A DNA stretch of 64,000 nt from NCBI GenBank assembly GCA_045650505.1, contig JAZRRE010000002.1, positions 15,951 through 79,950 on the forward strand, read 5' to 3'. The translations under genes and the position numbers were made by a program. The notes beneath the pieces are model-generated. The model ran no database searches. It had not been told where the DNA came from and saw only the letters and a list, made by a program, of their open reading frames with translations. This stretch comes from RGIG1681 sp045650505. GTDB lineage: Bacteria > Bacillota > Clostridia > Christensenellales > UBA1242. Shown here piece after piece: positions 7,009 to 15,985 of this stretch (positions are counted from its first letter, which is position 1; every line of letters begins with the position of its first letter).

Positions 7009-7581
7009 ATGAAAAATTATTTTATATTGCACGGTTCATTTGGAAGCCCTTATTCAAATTGGTTTCCTTGGCTTTCTGCTGAAATTGAAAAAACAAAACC
7101 AAATTCGCAAGAAGAAAGCATTTGTTACACACCACAATTTCCAACAGGAGTTGGTTTTCAAAATTATGAAAATTGGCAAAATGTTTTAAAAGCTTATGCA
7201 AATGTAGGGTTGATAAACGCAGAAACAACAATTTTTGCTCACAGCATTGCACCGGTTTTTGTGTGCAAATTTTTGATAGAAAACAATATCAAAGTAAAAA
7301 AACTTGTTTTTGTGTGTGGTTTTAACAATTATTTTGGTGTTAGCCCTGATTATGATGAAGTAAATAAAACAATGTTTTTGGAAAAGGGTATTGAAAAAAT
7401 TAAAGTTTTGTGCGATGATATAACCTGCATTTATTCAAACAACGACCCTTATGTGAAATTTGAAGCAGAAAAAGATTTTGCAAGCATAGTTTCACACAAA
7501 CAAATTATTATAGAAAATGGGGGACATTTAAACGCTGAAACAGGCTTTAAAGAGTTTCCTTTATTAAAGGATTTTATATAA
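7009..7581 (+). CDS. RBBP9/YdeN-type alpha/beta hydrolase
   Basis: This 190-residue serine hydrolase is of the small RBBP9/YdeN group. The N-terminus FILHGSFGSPYSNWFPWL carries the oxyanion region. The nucleophile elbow FAHSIAP replaces the common GHSxG, and the Asp and His of the triad fit YSNNDPYV and ENGGHLN. Substrates of this group are generally unknown. It lies in the ruvB-queA interval, nine bases after ruvB and four before queA, so it is co-transcribed. No signal peptide, so cytoplasmic. Confidence 0.8.
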   Translation: MKNYFILHGSFGSPYSNWFPWLSAEIEKTKPNSQEESICYTPQFPTGVGFQNYENWQNVLKAYANVGLINAETTIFAHSIAPVFVCKFLIENNIKVKKLVFVCGFNNYFGVSPDYDEVNKTMFLEKGIEKIKVLCDDITCIYSNNDPYVKFEAEKDFASIVSHKQIIIENGGHLNAETGFKEFPLLKDFI

Positions 7582-7585
7582 AATT

Positions 7586-8620
7586 ATGGAAATTTTAAAA
7601 ACTAGTGATTTCAATTATGAACTTCCTGAAGAACTTATTGCGCAAACTCCGGTTAGTCCAAGAGATTCAGCAAGAATGCTTGTTTATGATAAAAATAATG
7701 ACAAAACAGAACATAAGATTTTTAGGGATATTTTAGATTATCTCTCGGAAAATGATGTGCTTGTTTTGAACAATACAAGGGTTATTCCTGCACGTCTTTT
7801 TGCAAGCAAAGTGACAGGTGCAAAAATCGAAGTGTTTTTGCTTAAAAGGTTAAACCTCACAGATTATGAAGTTTTAATGAAACCAGCAAAGAAAGCACCG
7901 GTTGGAACAAAACTCATTTTTTCAGACAATCTTTACTGTGATGTAATTGAAAATCAAGAAGAAATTGGTGGAAGAATTATTCGTTTTAATGTGGGAGAGG
8001 GTACTCTTGAAGAAGAACTTGACAGAATTGGTGAAGTGCCACTTCCTCCATATATTCATGAAAAACTTGAAGATGATGAAGAATATCAAACCATTTATTC
8101 AAAAATAAAAGGCTCATCGGCTGCACCAACAGCAGGACTTCATTTCACAGAAGAACTTATGCAAAAAATTCGTGATAAAGGTGTTCAAATTGAAGAAGTA
8201 ACTCTTCAAGTTGGGCTTGGAACATTTAGACCGGTTTCGGAAGAAAATGCTCTTGAACACAAAATGCATAGTGAAGAAATTGTGGTTTCACCAGAAGTTG
8301 CAGAGCGTTTAAACAAGGCAAAAGCTGAAGGTAAAAGAATTATTGCTGTTGGAACAACAACAGTTAGAACTCTTGAGTCTGCAGCAGACAAAGTGGGTCA
8401 CATTGAGCCTTGCGAAAAAGAAACTAATATTTTTATTTATCCAGGCGTTGAACTCAAATTTGTTGACGCACTTATCACAAACTTCCATTTGCCTGAAAGC
8501 ACACTTGTTATGCTTGTTTCAGCATTTATTGGAAGAGAAAAAACACTTGAGCTTTACAATGAAGCTGTTAAAGAAAGGTATCGTTTCTTCAGTTTTGGAG
8601 ATTGTTGCTTCTTCTTTTAG
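7586..8620 (+). CDS. queA: S-adenosylmethionine:tRNA ribosyltransferase-isomerase QueA
   Basis: QueA converts 7-aminomethyl-7-deazaguanine in tRNA to epoxyqueuosine, using the ribosyl moiety of SAM. The 344 residues are normal. Signatures include the N-terminal FNYELPEELIAQTP, VLNNTRVIPARL, SAAPTAGLHFTEELM, GLGTFRPVSEEN, and the C-terminal RYRFFSFGD. The last five residues (CCFFF) differ from the usual AMLI-type end, but the frame is intact. It is immediately followed by tgt, the preceding step of the pathway. Confidence 0.96.
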   Translation: MEILKTSDFNYELPEELIAQTPVSPRDSARMLVYDKNNDKTEHKIFRDILDYLSENDVLVLNNTRVIPARLFASKVTGAKIEVFLLKRLNLTDYEVLMKPAKKAPVGTKLIFSDNLYCDVIENQEEIGGRIIRFNVGEGTLEEELDRIGEVPLPPYIHEKLEDDEEYQTIYSKIKGSSAAPTAGLHFTEELMQKIRDKGVQIEEVTLQVGLGTFRPVSEENALEHKMHSEEIVVSPEVAERLNKAKAEGKRIIAVGTTTVRTLESAADKVGHIEPCEKETNIFIYPGVELKFVDALITNFHLPESTLVMLVSAFIGREKTLELYNEAVKERYRFFSFGDCCFFF

Positions 8621-8642
8621 AAAGAAAATTTAAAGGGAAATT

Positions 8643-9761
8643 ATGGAAAACAAAAACTTTTCATTTGAAACAAAATTAAAATCATCAAACACATACGGCA
8701 GAATTGGTGTGCTTCACACTCCTCATGGGGATATTGAAACACCTGTTTTTATGCCTGTTGGAACAAGAGCAACAGTTAAAGCAGTTGAGCCAAGAGAACT
8801 TGAAGAAGTTAATGCTCAAATAATACTCGCAAACACTTATCACTGTTATCTTCGTCCATCACCTGAACTTGTTCAAAAAGCTGGTGGGCTTCATAAGTTT
8901 ATGAATTGGAAAAGACCAATCTTAACAGATTCTGGTGGTTTTCAAGTTTTTTCACTTTCAGATATGAATAAAATCACTGAAGATGGCGTTGAATTCAAGT
9001 CACATCTTGATGGTTCAAAACATTTTTTTACACCTGAAAAATCTATTGATATTCAAAATAAACTTGGTGCCGATATTATTATGGCATTTGATGAATGTTC
9101 AGATTATGGTGTTGATAAAAAATACGCAAAAGCAGCACTTGACAGAACTGAACGCTGGCTTGACAGATGTATTGCATATCATAAAAATGATAAGCAATTA
9201 TTGTTCCCAATTGTTCAAGGAAACTTTTATGCAGATTTAAGACTCAAAGCACTTGAAAATGTTAAAAAGAAAGCAACTGTTGGTTTTTCAATCGGTGGTC
9301 TTTCAGTTGGTGAGCCAAAAGATAAAATGTATGAAATGCTTGATGTGCTTGCTCCAGAATATCCAGAAGATAAAGTTCGTTATTTGATGGGTGTTGGAAG
9401 TCCCGACTGCTTAATTGAAGGCGTTATTCGTGGAATTGATATGTTTGACTGCGTGCTTCCAACAAGAAATGCAAGAAATGGAACAGCCTTAACAAGCAAG
9501 GGCAAGGTTGTTGTTAAAAATGGAATGTATAAGGAAGATTTTACAACCCTTGATGATGAATGTGATTGTTATGCGTGCAAAAATTTTACAAAAGCTTATC
9601 TTCGTCACTTATTCAATGTTGATGAAATTTTGGGGGCACAGCTTCTTTCAATTCACAATATCAGGTATCTCACTCATTTAATGGAGCAAATCAAAGAGGC
9701 TATTCGTGAAGACAGGCTTTTGGAGTTTAGAGAAGAATATTTAAAAAAGACAAATTATTAA
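8643..9761 (+). CDS. tgt: Queuine tRNA-guanine transglycosylase
   Basis: Tgt exchanges guanine-34 in GUN anticodons for preQ1. The 372-residue TIM barrel contains the DSGGFQVFSL motif with the first catalytic Asp, DCVLPTRNARNG with the nucleophilic Asp region, IGGLSVGEP, and the zinc site CDCYACKNFTKAYLRH. It has the family length and begins with ATG after a GGGAAATT spacer. Together with queA it gives late queuosine steps, but no preQ1-synthesis genes are in this window. Confidence 0.97.
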   Translation: MENKNFSFETKLKSSNTYGRIGVLHTPHGDIETPVFMPVGTRATVKAVEPRELEEVNAQIILANTYHCYLRPSPELVQKAGGLHKFMNWKRPILTDSGGFQVFSLSDMNKITEDGVEFKSHLDGSKHFFTPEKSIDIQNKLGADIIMAFDECSDYGVDKKYAKAALDRTERWLDRCIAYHKNDKQLLFPIVQGNFYADLRLKALENVKKKATVGFSIGGLSVGEPKDKMYEMLDVLAPEYPEDKVRYLMGVGSPDCLIEGVIRGIDMFDCVLPTRNARNGTALTSKGKVVVKNGMYKEDFTTLDDECDCYACKNFTKAYLRHLFNVDEILGAQLLSIHNIRYLTHLMEQIKEAIREDRLLEFREEYLKKTNY

Positions 9762-9811
9762 AAATTTTGACAAATTTAACTTTGTTAAAATTAGCAAAAT
9801 AATAAAATCTG

Positions 9812-9840
9812 TTGATTTATATAAAAAATTTTGGTAAACT
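9812..9840 (+). promoter_or_regulatory. Promoter of yajC
   Basis: -35 TTGATT (9812-9817), 17-bp spacer ending TGG, -10 TAAACT (9835-9840). This is the same extended TGN-TAAACT form as at infC and recJ. Confidence 0.6.
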
Positions 9841-9868
9841 TTGGTTAGTTTATAAAGGAGATAAAAAA

Positions 9869-10366
9869 ATGAATTTAATTTGCGCAGAAAATGGTAATGC
9901 AGGCTCAATCGTTATTTATGTTGTTTTAATTGTTGCAATGCTTGCACTTTTAATTATGCCTTATTTCACTCAAAAGAAAAAAAGTCAAGAATTTGCAAAA
10001 ATGCTTGAAGCAATGAAGGTTGGTGACCTTGTTAAAACTGCTGGTGGAATTATCGGTAGAATCACAAAAATCACTGATAAAGGTGACATTAAAACAGTTA
10101 TTTTAGAAACAGGTTCAAAGTCAGAAAAATCATACATGGAATTTGATATGGCAATGATTTATTGTGTTTTAAAATCAACAAAAGTTGAAGAAACTGAAGA
10201 AGTTGCAGAAACTGTAGAAAACGCTGCTGAAGAAACTCTTCCAACCGCAGAAGTAACTGAAGAAATTAAATCAGAAGAATCAGCAGAAGAAAAACCAAAA
10301 AAGGCTGCTGCTAAAAAGACAACAGCAAAGAAAACAACAACTGCTAAAAAAACAACAAAGAAATAA
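9869..10366 (+). CDS. yajC: Sec translocase accessory protein YajC
   Basis: YajC is a small membrane partner of SecDF. The 165-residue product has one transmembrane segment (IVIYVVLIVAMLALLIMPYF), followed by the conserved motif KVGDLVKTAGGIIGRITKI. It then has an unusual tail of about 65 residues, first Glu-rich and then Lys/Ala/Thr-rich (AAAKKTTAKKTT). I chose ATG 9869, with AAAGGAG at 9855-9860, and not an upstream in-frame ATG at 9812 that overlaps the promoter. Confidence 0.9.
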   Translation: MNLICAENGNAGSIVIYVVLIVAMLALLIMPYFTQKKKSQEFAKMLEAMKVGDLVKTAGGIIGRITKITDKGDIKTVILETGSKSEKSYMEFDMAMIYCVLKSTKVEETEEVAETVENAAEETLPTAEVTEEIKSEESAEEKPKKAAAKKTTAKKTTTAKKTTKK

Positions 10367-10370
10367 GAAA

Positions 10371-10395
10371 AAGGCGACGTTAAGTCGTCTTTTTT
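10371..10395 (+). terminator. Terminator after yajC
   Basis: Short stem GGCGAC (10373-10378) / GTCGTC (10384-10389) with a 5-nt loop and six T residues. It is modest, so partial read-through into the next genes is possible. Confidence 0.75.
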
Positions 10396-10454
10396 ATTGT
10401 AAATTTTAGCATAAATAATTGCATAGTTAAATATAATTTAACAGAGGTAAGTTT

Positions 10455-10859
10455 ATGTTAAATGTAGAAACAATAAAAAATACATTTTCAAAAGGTGTGA
10501 TTTTGGATTTTGTAAAAGGAATAATAATTGCGATAGCATTAAGCTTGGGTCTAACAGTTTTATTTGCTTTTATTTTAAAATGGGTGAATATTTCAGATAC
10601 ATTTATTCCAGCAATCACACTTTTAATTAAAGGTGTAAGCATTTTAGTTGGTTCACTTATTGCAGTTAAAGGCAATGCAAAAGGGCTTATTAAAGGTGCT
10701 AGTTTTGGCGAAATTTATATTATTTTTGCATTTTTGATTTTTTCAGTGCTTTCTGGAGGATTTGAGTTTAGCACAAGTTTTGTTTTAGATTTGATTTTTT
10801 CAGGACTTCTTGGTGGAATTGTTGGAATTGTCAAAGTAAATCGTGCGACAAATGTTTAA
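10455..10859 (+). CDS. Small membrane protein, TIGR04086/YrzE-type
   Basis: This 134-residue protein has four predicted transmembrane helices (about 21-42, 50-68, 75-98, 103-128). Size, helix pattern and position next to yajC match the TIGR04086 (YrzE) family of Bacillota, whose function is unknown. AGAGG precedes the ATG. A -10-like TATAAT lies about 20 bases upstream. No catalytic motif is visible. Confidence 0.65.
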   Translation: MLNVETIKNTFSKGVILDFVKGIIIAIALSLGLTVLFAFILKWVNISDTFIPAITLLIKGVSILVGSLIAVKGNAKGLIKGASFGEIYIIFAFLIFSVLSGGFEFSTSFVLDLIFSGLLGGIVGIVKVNRATNV

Positions 10860-11028
10860 TAATTGAAAAAAATTAATAAAAATTTTCACTAGGGGTTAAC
10901 TCTAGTGTTTTTTATTATAAATTCAGTTATAAAATGCACATTTTTGCTAAATATTTTTTATAATAGATTGACCTTTTGTGGTTATTTGGGGTATAATAAT
11001 CGCGATTATAAAATAAGGAAATTTAGCA

Positions 11029-12396
11029 ATGAAAAAATTTAAGAAAAGTACAGCTATTGTTTTATCAGTAATTTTAAGTGTTGTTTTAATTGCTGGTGTT
11101 TTATTCTCATTTGTTCCAATGAAATTTGGCTCAAAAAAGTGGGAATCATTTTCAGGCACTATAAGTATGTCATCTGATATCACAGGTGGTTTATATGGTG
11201 AATTTAATATCAAAACCGAAAATGCTTCAACAAAAGATATTGTTAGCTCAATGGAAAACATAAAAACAGTTTTCGAAGAAGATGGCTATAAAAATGTCAA
11301 TGTTTATGCTATTGGTAATAAGAAAATTAGAGTAGAAGCAGGTTATTCAAAATCTAGCAGAACATTTGTTGAAGTTTATAACAAAATTTCATCAATTGCT
11401 GCTGGTGCATTTTCACTTCGAACAACCTATGAAGTTGAAGAAACAACAGTTTCTATGAGTGGTGCTGAATGTGTTGATGAAGTTAAAGTTTTCACAAATA
11501 ATGACACAAAGTACATTTCAGTTGTTTTTAATGAAGAAGGTGAAAAACAATTTGAAAATCTTTGTAGCAAAGCTTCAGGTTCAATTTATATTGCACTTGG
11601 TGATTATGCTCAACAACTTTCAATTCAATCAGTTCAATCATATAAAGAATTAACACTTTCTGATGATGATTACACAAATCTTATGGAACTTAAAAATAAC
11701 ATCGTTCTTGGTTGTATGAAAGTTGAAATTGACACAGCTTCTGTTAAAATTAACACAATGTCTGCAAGTTTAACAGCAGGTGAATCAGGAAGTACACTTA
11801 ATGCTGCTGGTTATGCAACAAGCACTGCGCTTAAATTAATTTTGATTGCAGCAGGAACAGTAGCAGCACTTTTAGTTGCATTCTTTGCTGTTAGATTTGG
11901 TTTATATTCAATTTTAATGTTTATTACATTATTATTTAACGCATTTTTATTTACAATGATTATGAATATAATTCCATCAGTTGAGCTTGGTTTATCTTCA
12001 TTTGTTGTAATGATTTTGGGTGTTGCAGTGATTTATACATACGCTTATCTTTATGCAAATGCAGTTAAAAAAGAATATAAAGAAGGAAAATCATTCAATG
12101 CTTCACTTCAAGCAGCTTTCAAAAAGTCACTTCCAAGCACTTTGATTTCAAACATCACTATGCTTATTGCTTCAATTCTCTTGCTTGTTCTTTCATTTGG
12201 TGAAATTTCAAGTGCTGCAATTGTGTTTGCAATTTGTTCATTCTTAAGCTTGTTTACAAACTTGATTTTGATTCCGCTTTTAGTTAAAATTTCTATTTCT
12301 TTTGGAAACTTTGGTTTCAAATTGTTTAGACTCAAAAAGAGATTAGATTTTTCAAGTAGAATTGATGAAGATGCTAGTTTAAAGGAGGCTGAATAA
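11029..12396 (+). CDS. secD: SecD-like protein-export subunit, degenerate proton-relay residues
   Basis: SecD with SecF uses the proton gradient to pull exported proteins through SecYEG. The 455 residues comprise an N-terminal helix, an extracytoplasmic P1-like domain (about 35-245, with DITGGLYGEF for the usual D-GG motif) and five helices. In the fourth-helix region the universal Asp-Ala-Asn motif is replaced: residues 331-337 read GVAVIYT. The later DANVTT motif reads SNIT (374-377). The family assignment is clear from length, topology and the downstream secF; the normal proton-driven mechanism is doubtful. RBS is AAGGA. Confidence 0.85.
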   Translation: MKKFKKSTAIVLSVILSVVLIAGVLFSFVPMKFGSKKWESFSGTISMSSDITGGLYGEFNIKTENASTKDIVSSMENIKTVFEEDGYKNVNVYAIGNKKIRVEAGYSKSSRTFVEVYNKISSIAAGAFSLRTTYEVEETTVSMSGAECVDEVKVFTNNDTKYISVVFNEEGEKQFENLCSKASGSIYIALGDYAQQLSIQSVQSYKELTLSDDDYTNLMELKNNIVLGCMKVEIDTASVKINTMSASLTAGESGSTLNAAGYATSTALKLILIAAGTVAALLVAFFAVRFGLYSILMFITLLFNAFLFTMIMNIIPSVELGLSSFVVMILGVAVIYTYAYLYANAVKKEYKEGKSFNASLQAAFKKSLPSTLISNITMLIASILLLVLSFGEISSAAIVFAICSFLSLFTNLILIPLLVKISISFGNFGFKLFRLKKRLDFSSRIDEDASLKEAE

Positions 12397-12397
12397 T

Positions 12398-13567
12398 ATG
12401 AAACAAACAAAAAAATATCCACTTTTAGTTAGTATGATTATTTCTTTTGCTATCATTATTGCTTCACTTTTTGTTCTTGGTTTTGCCGGAATGAATATGG
12501 GAACAAACCTTGGTGGTGGAAGTCAATTTGAAGTTAATATTCCAAATGGAACAGATACAAAAGAATTTGTTGCAGATATTAAAACTGTTTTAAAAGATAA
12601 TGGTTATACATTTGATTCTTCAACTATTGAAGATAAATATGTTGCTATTGATAATGATGGAAATTTCACAAAACAAGTTGTTGTTGTTAAAATTTCTCAA
12701 AATAATTTAACTGATGCTCAAAAAGCAGAACTTGCGAAAAACGTTGCAACAGCACTCGGTGTTAATGAATCTTATGTTTCTTTAGCTGAAAACATTGTTG
12801 CTCAAACAACAGGTAAAAATGTTTTATCTCTTGGCATCGCAATTGGAATTGTTGCATTTGCACTCTTTGTGTTTGCTTGGGTTCGTTATGATGTGTTTGC
12901 TGGTTTGTCGTTTATTATCGCATTCCTTCACAACATTATCTTATATTTATCACTCACCATTGTAACAAGACTTGAACTTACAATATTTGCTCTCACAATG
13001 GTATTTATTTTCACACTTGTAATGAGTATTGTTCTCGTTCATATTTATGAAGAATATAGAAAAGAAGCAAGACTTCACATTTCAGACAAACTTACAGTTT
13101 CTGAAAGAATGATGAATGCTGAAAAGAAAACAATTAAACCATTTGCATTTATTTCTATTGCATCTGTTGTTGCTGCAGTATTTATGTTGTTTGTTCCACT
13201 TGCAGCAGTTAAATTTATGGCTCTTGCAATTTTACTTGCTCTTGTTGTAACAGCTTACACATCACTTCTTGTTGGACCTGCTTCTTACGTTGCACTTTTA
13301 GATATTCGTGAAACTAGAAGAAATGCAGTTTTAAGTAGAAATGATACAGTTAACAAAGTTATCAAAAAGAAAATTAAAGATAGCAAAAAGACAAAAGTTG
13401 AAGAAGAAAAAGCAGAAGTGGTTGAAGAAAAACCTGTAGAGCAAAAAGCAGAAAAGGTTGAAGAAAAGAAAGTAAAAGAAGAAACAGAGGAAAAGAAAAC
13501 TGTTAGAAAAACTACAACTTCAACAAATAAATATGCTACAAGAAAAAACACTAAAAAGAAAAAATAG
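12398..13567 (+). CDS. secF: SecF-like protein-export subunit, degenerate proton-relay residues
   Basis: It starts one base after secD. The 389 residues comprise an N-terminal helix, a P4-like domain with GTNLGGGSQFEV (family GxDFTGG, Asp replaced by Asn), five further helices (about 143-310) and a Glu/Lys-rich cytoplasmic tail of about 65 residues. The usual HDV motif reads HNI (178-180), and the LND motif of the proton relay reads LVM (207-209). The tail, like that of YajC, is rich in charged repeats and may interact with ribosomes or RNA. The assignment rests on gene order and topology. Confidence 0.85.
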   Translation: MKQTKKYPLLVSMIISFAIIIASLFVLGFAGMNMGTNLGGGSQFEVNIPNGTDTKEFVADIKTVLKDNGYTFDSSTIEDKYVAIDNDGNFTKQVVVVKISQNNLTDAQKAELAKNVATALGVNESYVSLAENIVAQTTGKNVLSLGIAIGIVAFALFVFAWVRYDVFAGLSFIIAFLHNIILYLSLTIVTRLELTIFALTMVFIFTLVMSIVLVHIYEEYRKEARLHISDKLTVSERMMNAEKKTIKPFAFISIASVVAAVFMLFVPLAAVKFMALAILLALVVTAYTSLLVGPASYVALLDIRETRRNAVLSRNDTVNKVIKKKIKDSKKTKVEEEKAEVVEEKPVEQKAEKVEEKKVKEETEEKKTVRKTTTSTNKYATRKNTKKKK

Positions 13568-13580
13568 TTAAAAAAGCAAA

Positions 13581-13609
13581 AAATGAGTGAAAATTTCACT
13601 CATTTTTTT
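13581..13609 (+). terminator. Terminator after secF
   Basis: Stem AAATGAGTGAAA/TTTCACTCATTT, a near-perfect palindrome, followed by a T-run. Confidence 0.9.
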
Positions 13610-13639
13610 GTGTTTATTATTTTCTGTTTCAAAGAATAA

Positions 13640-13668
13640 TTGATTTTTGAAATTTCTTGTGTTAAACT
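13640..13668 (+). promoter_or_regulatory. Promoter of recJ
   Basis: -35 TTGATT (13640-13645), 17-bp spacer ending TGT, -10 TAAACT (13663-13668). Third example in the window of an extended TGN-TAAACT -10. Confidence 0.6.
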
Positions 13669-13696
13669 TTTCTTAAATTAGAATGGACGATTATTT

Positions 13697-15979
13697 ATGA
13701 AATTAGAAGATAAGAGAATAATTGAATACGTAAAAAGAAAACATAATGGTGAAAATTTCGATTTAGAGAAATTTTTAAATCCATCAGAATCAGACCTTCG
13801 TGATGCAAATAAACTAAAAAATATCAAAGATGCTGTTCAAAAAATTAAAACAGCAATAGCAGAAAATAAAAAAATTTTAGTTTATGGCGATTATGATTCA
13901 GATGGAATTTGTTCAACCACAATTTTATATTTATATTTTAAAAGTGTTGGTGCTAATGTTGATGTTTTTATTCCAAATCGATTTGAAAATGGTTATGGAA
14001 TCAGTGTTGAAGCAATTGAAGAAATTCAAGAGTTTTTTTCTCCAGACCTCATAGTTACAGTTGACCTTGGAATCACAGCTGTTGAAGAAGTTGAGATTTT
14101 AAAGCAAGAGGGCATTGACATTGTTATCACTGACCATCACATTCCACTAGCAGAGATTCCTGAATGTGTTGTTGTTGACCCAAAACTCGAAAGTGATTAT
14201 GGTTTTGACTCTCTTTGTGGTGCAGGTGTTGCTATGAAACTTGTTGAGGCAATGGCAGGAAGAGAAGAAGCTAACAAATATTTAGATTTAGCTGCTATCG
14301 CAACTGTTGGTGACATTGTTCCGCTTATTGATGAAAATAGGGCAATTGCGAAACTTGGTATTGATAAAATAAACAAAGGTGAATGTTTAAAATCAATTTC
14401 ATTTATGCTAAAAAAATTAGAATTTGAAAAAATCAATTCAACTGATATAAGTTTTAAAATTGTCCCAAGACTTAACGCTTGTGGCAGAATGGACAGTGCA
14501 ATAAAAGTTTTCGAGTTTTTTATAGAAACAAATGAAAAATTTTTAGAAGAAAAATATGCGGAAATTGAAAGTGATAACAATTTAAGACTTGCATCTATTG
14601 ACAAAGGAAATAAAATTATCACCAAGTGTTTTGAAAAGCTTGACCGAATCGAACCATCAGTTCTTGTTAAAGGTGATTTTCACGAAGGTATTGTGGGTAT
14701 TTTAGCATCAAGAGTTTGCCACGAATTTAACAAACCATCAATTATTTTTACAAAAACAGAAGATGGAACACTTAAAGGAAGTGGCAGAAGTATTGATTCT
14801 ATTGATTTACATAGCATAATTTCGACAATGTCAGATATGCTTGTGAATTTCGGCGGGCATAAAATGGCTGTTGGTGTTGAAATTGAAGAAGATTCATTTG
14901 ATGAATTTAAGAGGGTTTTAAATGAAAAAATTGCAGAGGTTTCAACAGATGAAGATTTTTTAATTAAAAATGCAAAGTATGATATTGAAATTACTGAAAA
15001 CGATTTAAATGAAGAATTTTTCAAGCAACTTTTACATCTTGAGCCTTTTGGTTGTGAGAATGACAAGCCAATACTTGCTTTAAAACAAAATGCGGTTATT
15101 GTTGAACAAATGAGTGAAAAAGTGTTTAAACATTACAGGTGTTTCACAAAAAACAACACTCCACTTGTTAGTTTCAGTTTTTACAAATATGCAGAACTTG
15201 CAAAAACAAATAGTGAAAAATTGTTTATTGTAGATATGGCTGAAAACACATTTAAAGGTAAGTCAAAATTATCAATTCTAGAGCGTTCAGTTGAAGTGTT
15301 AACTCCTGATTTTAAAGGTTTTGAAGAAGTGGATTGTTTAAGTTCACTTTATAATCTTTATTATTCAGTTATGGATTTTAATAATGAAGAGAACTATCAC
15401 GAAAAAGAAAATTTAGAAAAAATCATACAAGAAAAGTTTGCAGAGAGCAACTATGGAACAATGGTTGTTGCTTCAACTGAAACTGATTTAGAAATTATAA
15501 ATAGACTTGGTTTGCAGAATTATTTAAGTGCAGTACCTTATAAAAATGGCCAAAATGTGGTGGTGGCAAACCCTAAACAAATTTATGAAATTGAAGATGT
15601 TATTGGTTATAAAAATATAATCTTTTTGCATAAAAATTTCAATGAAGAGCATTTGTATTTTTCGCAAATTGCAAGTGTTTTTGAACCTAAAAACATTGTG
15701 GTTTCTAATTTTAAAATATTAAAAGATAGAGCAGTTTTTGCAAAGTGTTATAACTTGATTTCAAATTTTGCTAGTGTTAAAGCAAATGATGAAATTGACT
15801 TTGCACAAAAACTTTCATTAAAAAGTGCGGAAATTTCAGCTTCACAAATATTGTTCTGTATGTTGGTTTTTATGGAACTTAATTTTATTGAGTTTGATAA
15901 AACATTAAATCAAATGACAATTTTAAAAGCTAAAAAAATGGAGCTTTCATCTTCAAAATATTATAATACGGTGGAATAG
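13697..15979 (+). CDS. recJ: Single-stranded-DNA-specific exonuclease RecJ
   Basis: RecJ is a 5'-3' exonuclease used in recombination and mismatch repair. The 760-residue protein has the DHH domain motifs VYGDYDSDGICST, VTVDLGITA and VITDHHIP, then CGAGVAMKLVE. The DHHA1 region includes GDFHEGIVGILASRVCHEF and NFGGHKMAVGVEIE, then an OB domain and a long C-terminal extension typical of Bacillota RecJ. The ribosome binding site is weak (GGACGA). It precedes the RelA/SpoT gene, as in Bacillus (recJ-apt-relA), with apt absent. Confidence 0.95.
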   Translation: MKLEDKRIIEYVKRKHNGENFDLEKFLNPSESDLRDANKLKNIKDAVQKIKTAIAENKKILVYGDYDSDGICSTTILYLYFKSVGANVDVFIPNRFENGYGISVEAIEEIQEFFSPDLIVTVDLGITAVEEVEILKQEGIDIVITDHHIPLAEIPECVVVDPKLESDYGFDSLCGAGVAMKLVEAMAGREEANKYLDLAAIATVGDIVPLIDENRAIAKLGIDKINKGECLKSISFMLKKLEFEKINSTDISFKIVPRLNACGRMDSAIKVFEFFIETNEKFLEEKYAEIESDNNLRLASIDKGNKIITKCFEKLDRIEPSVLVKGDFHEGIVGILASRVCHEFNKPSIIFTKTEDGTLKGSGRSIDSIDLHSIISTMSDMLVNFGGHKMAVGVEIEEDSFDEFKRVLNEKIAEVSTDEDFLIKNAKYDIEITENDLNEEFFKQLLHLEPFGCENDKPILALKQNAVIVEQMSEKVFKHYRCFTKNNTPLVSFSFYKYAELAKTNSEKLFIVDMAENTFKGKSKLSILERSVEVLTPDFKGFEEVDCLSSLYNLYYSVMDFNNEENYHEKENLEKIIQEKFAESNYGTMVVASTETDLEIINRLGLQNYLSAVPYKNGQNVVVANPKQIYEIEDVIGYKNIIFLHKNFNEEHLYFSQIASVFEPKNIVVSNFKILKDRAVFAKCYNLISNFASVKANDEIDFAQKLSLKSAEISASQILFCMLVFMELNFIEFDKTLNQMTILKAKKMELSSSKYYNTVE

Positions 15980-15985
15980 TGTGTT

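Noticed and set aside
8575..8633. Frameshift at the end of queA
   Set aside because: An overlapping frame gives an alternative tail, but the annotated frame already contains the complete RYRFFSFGD family C-terminus.
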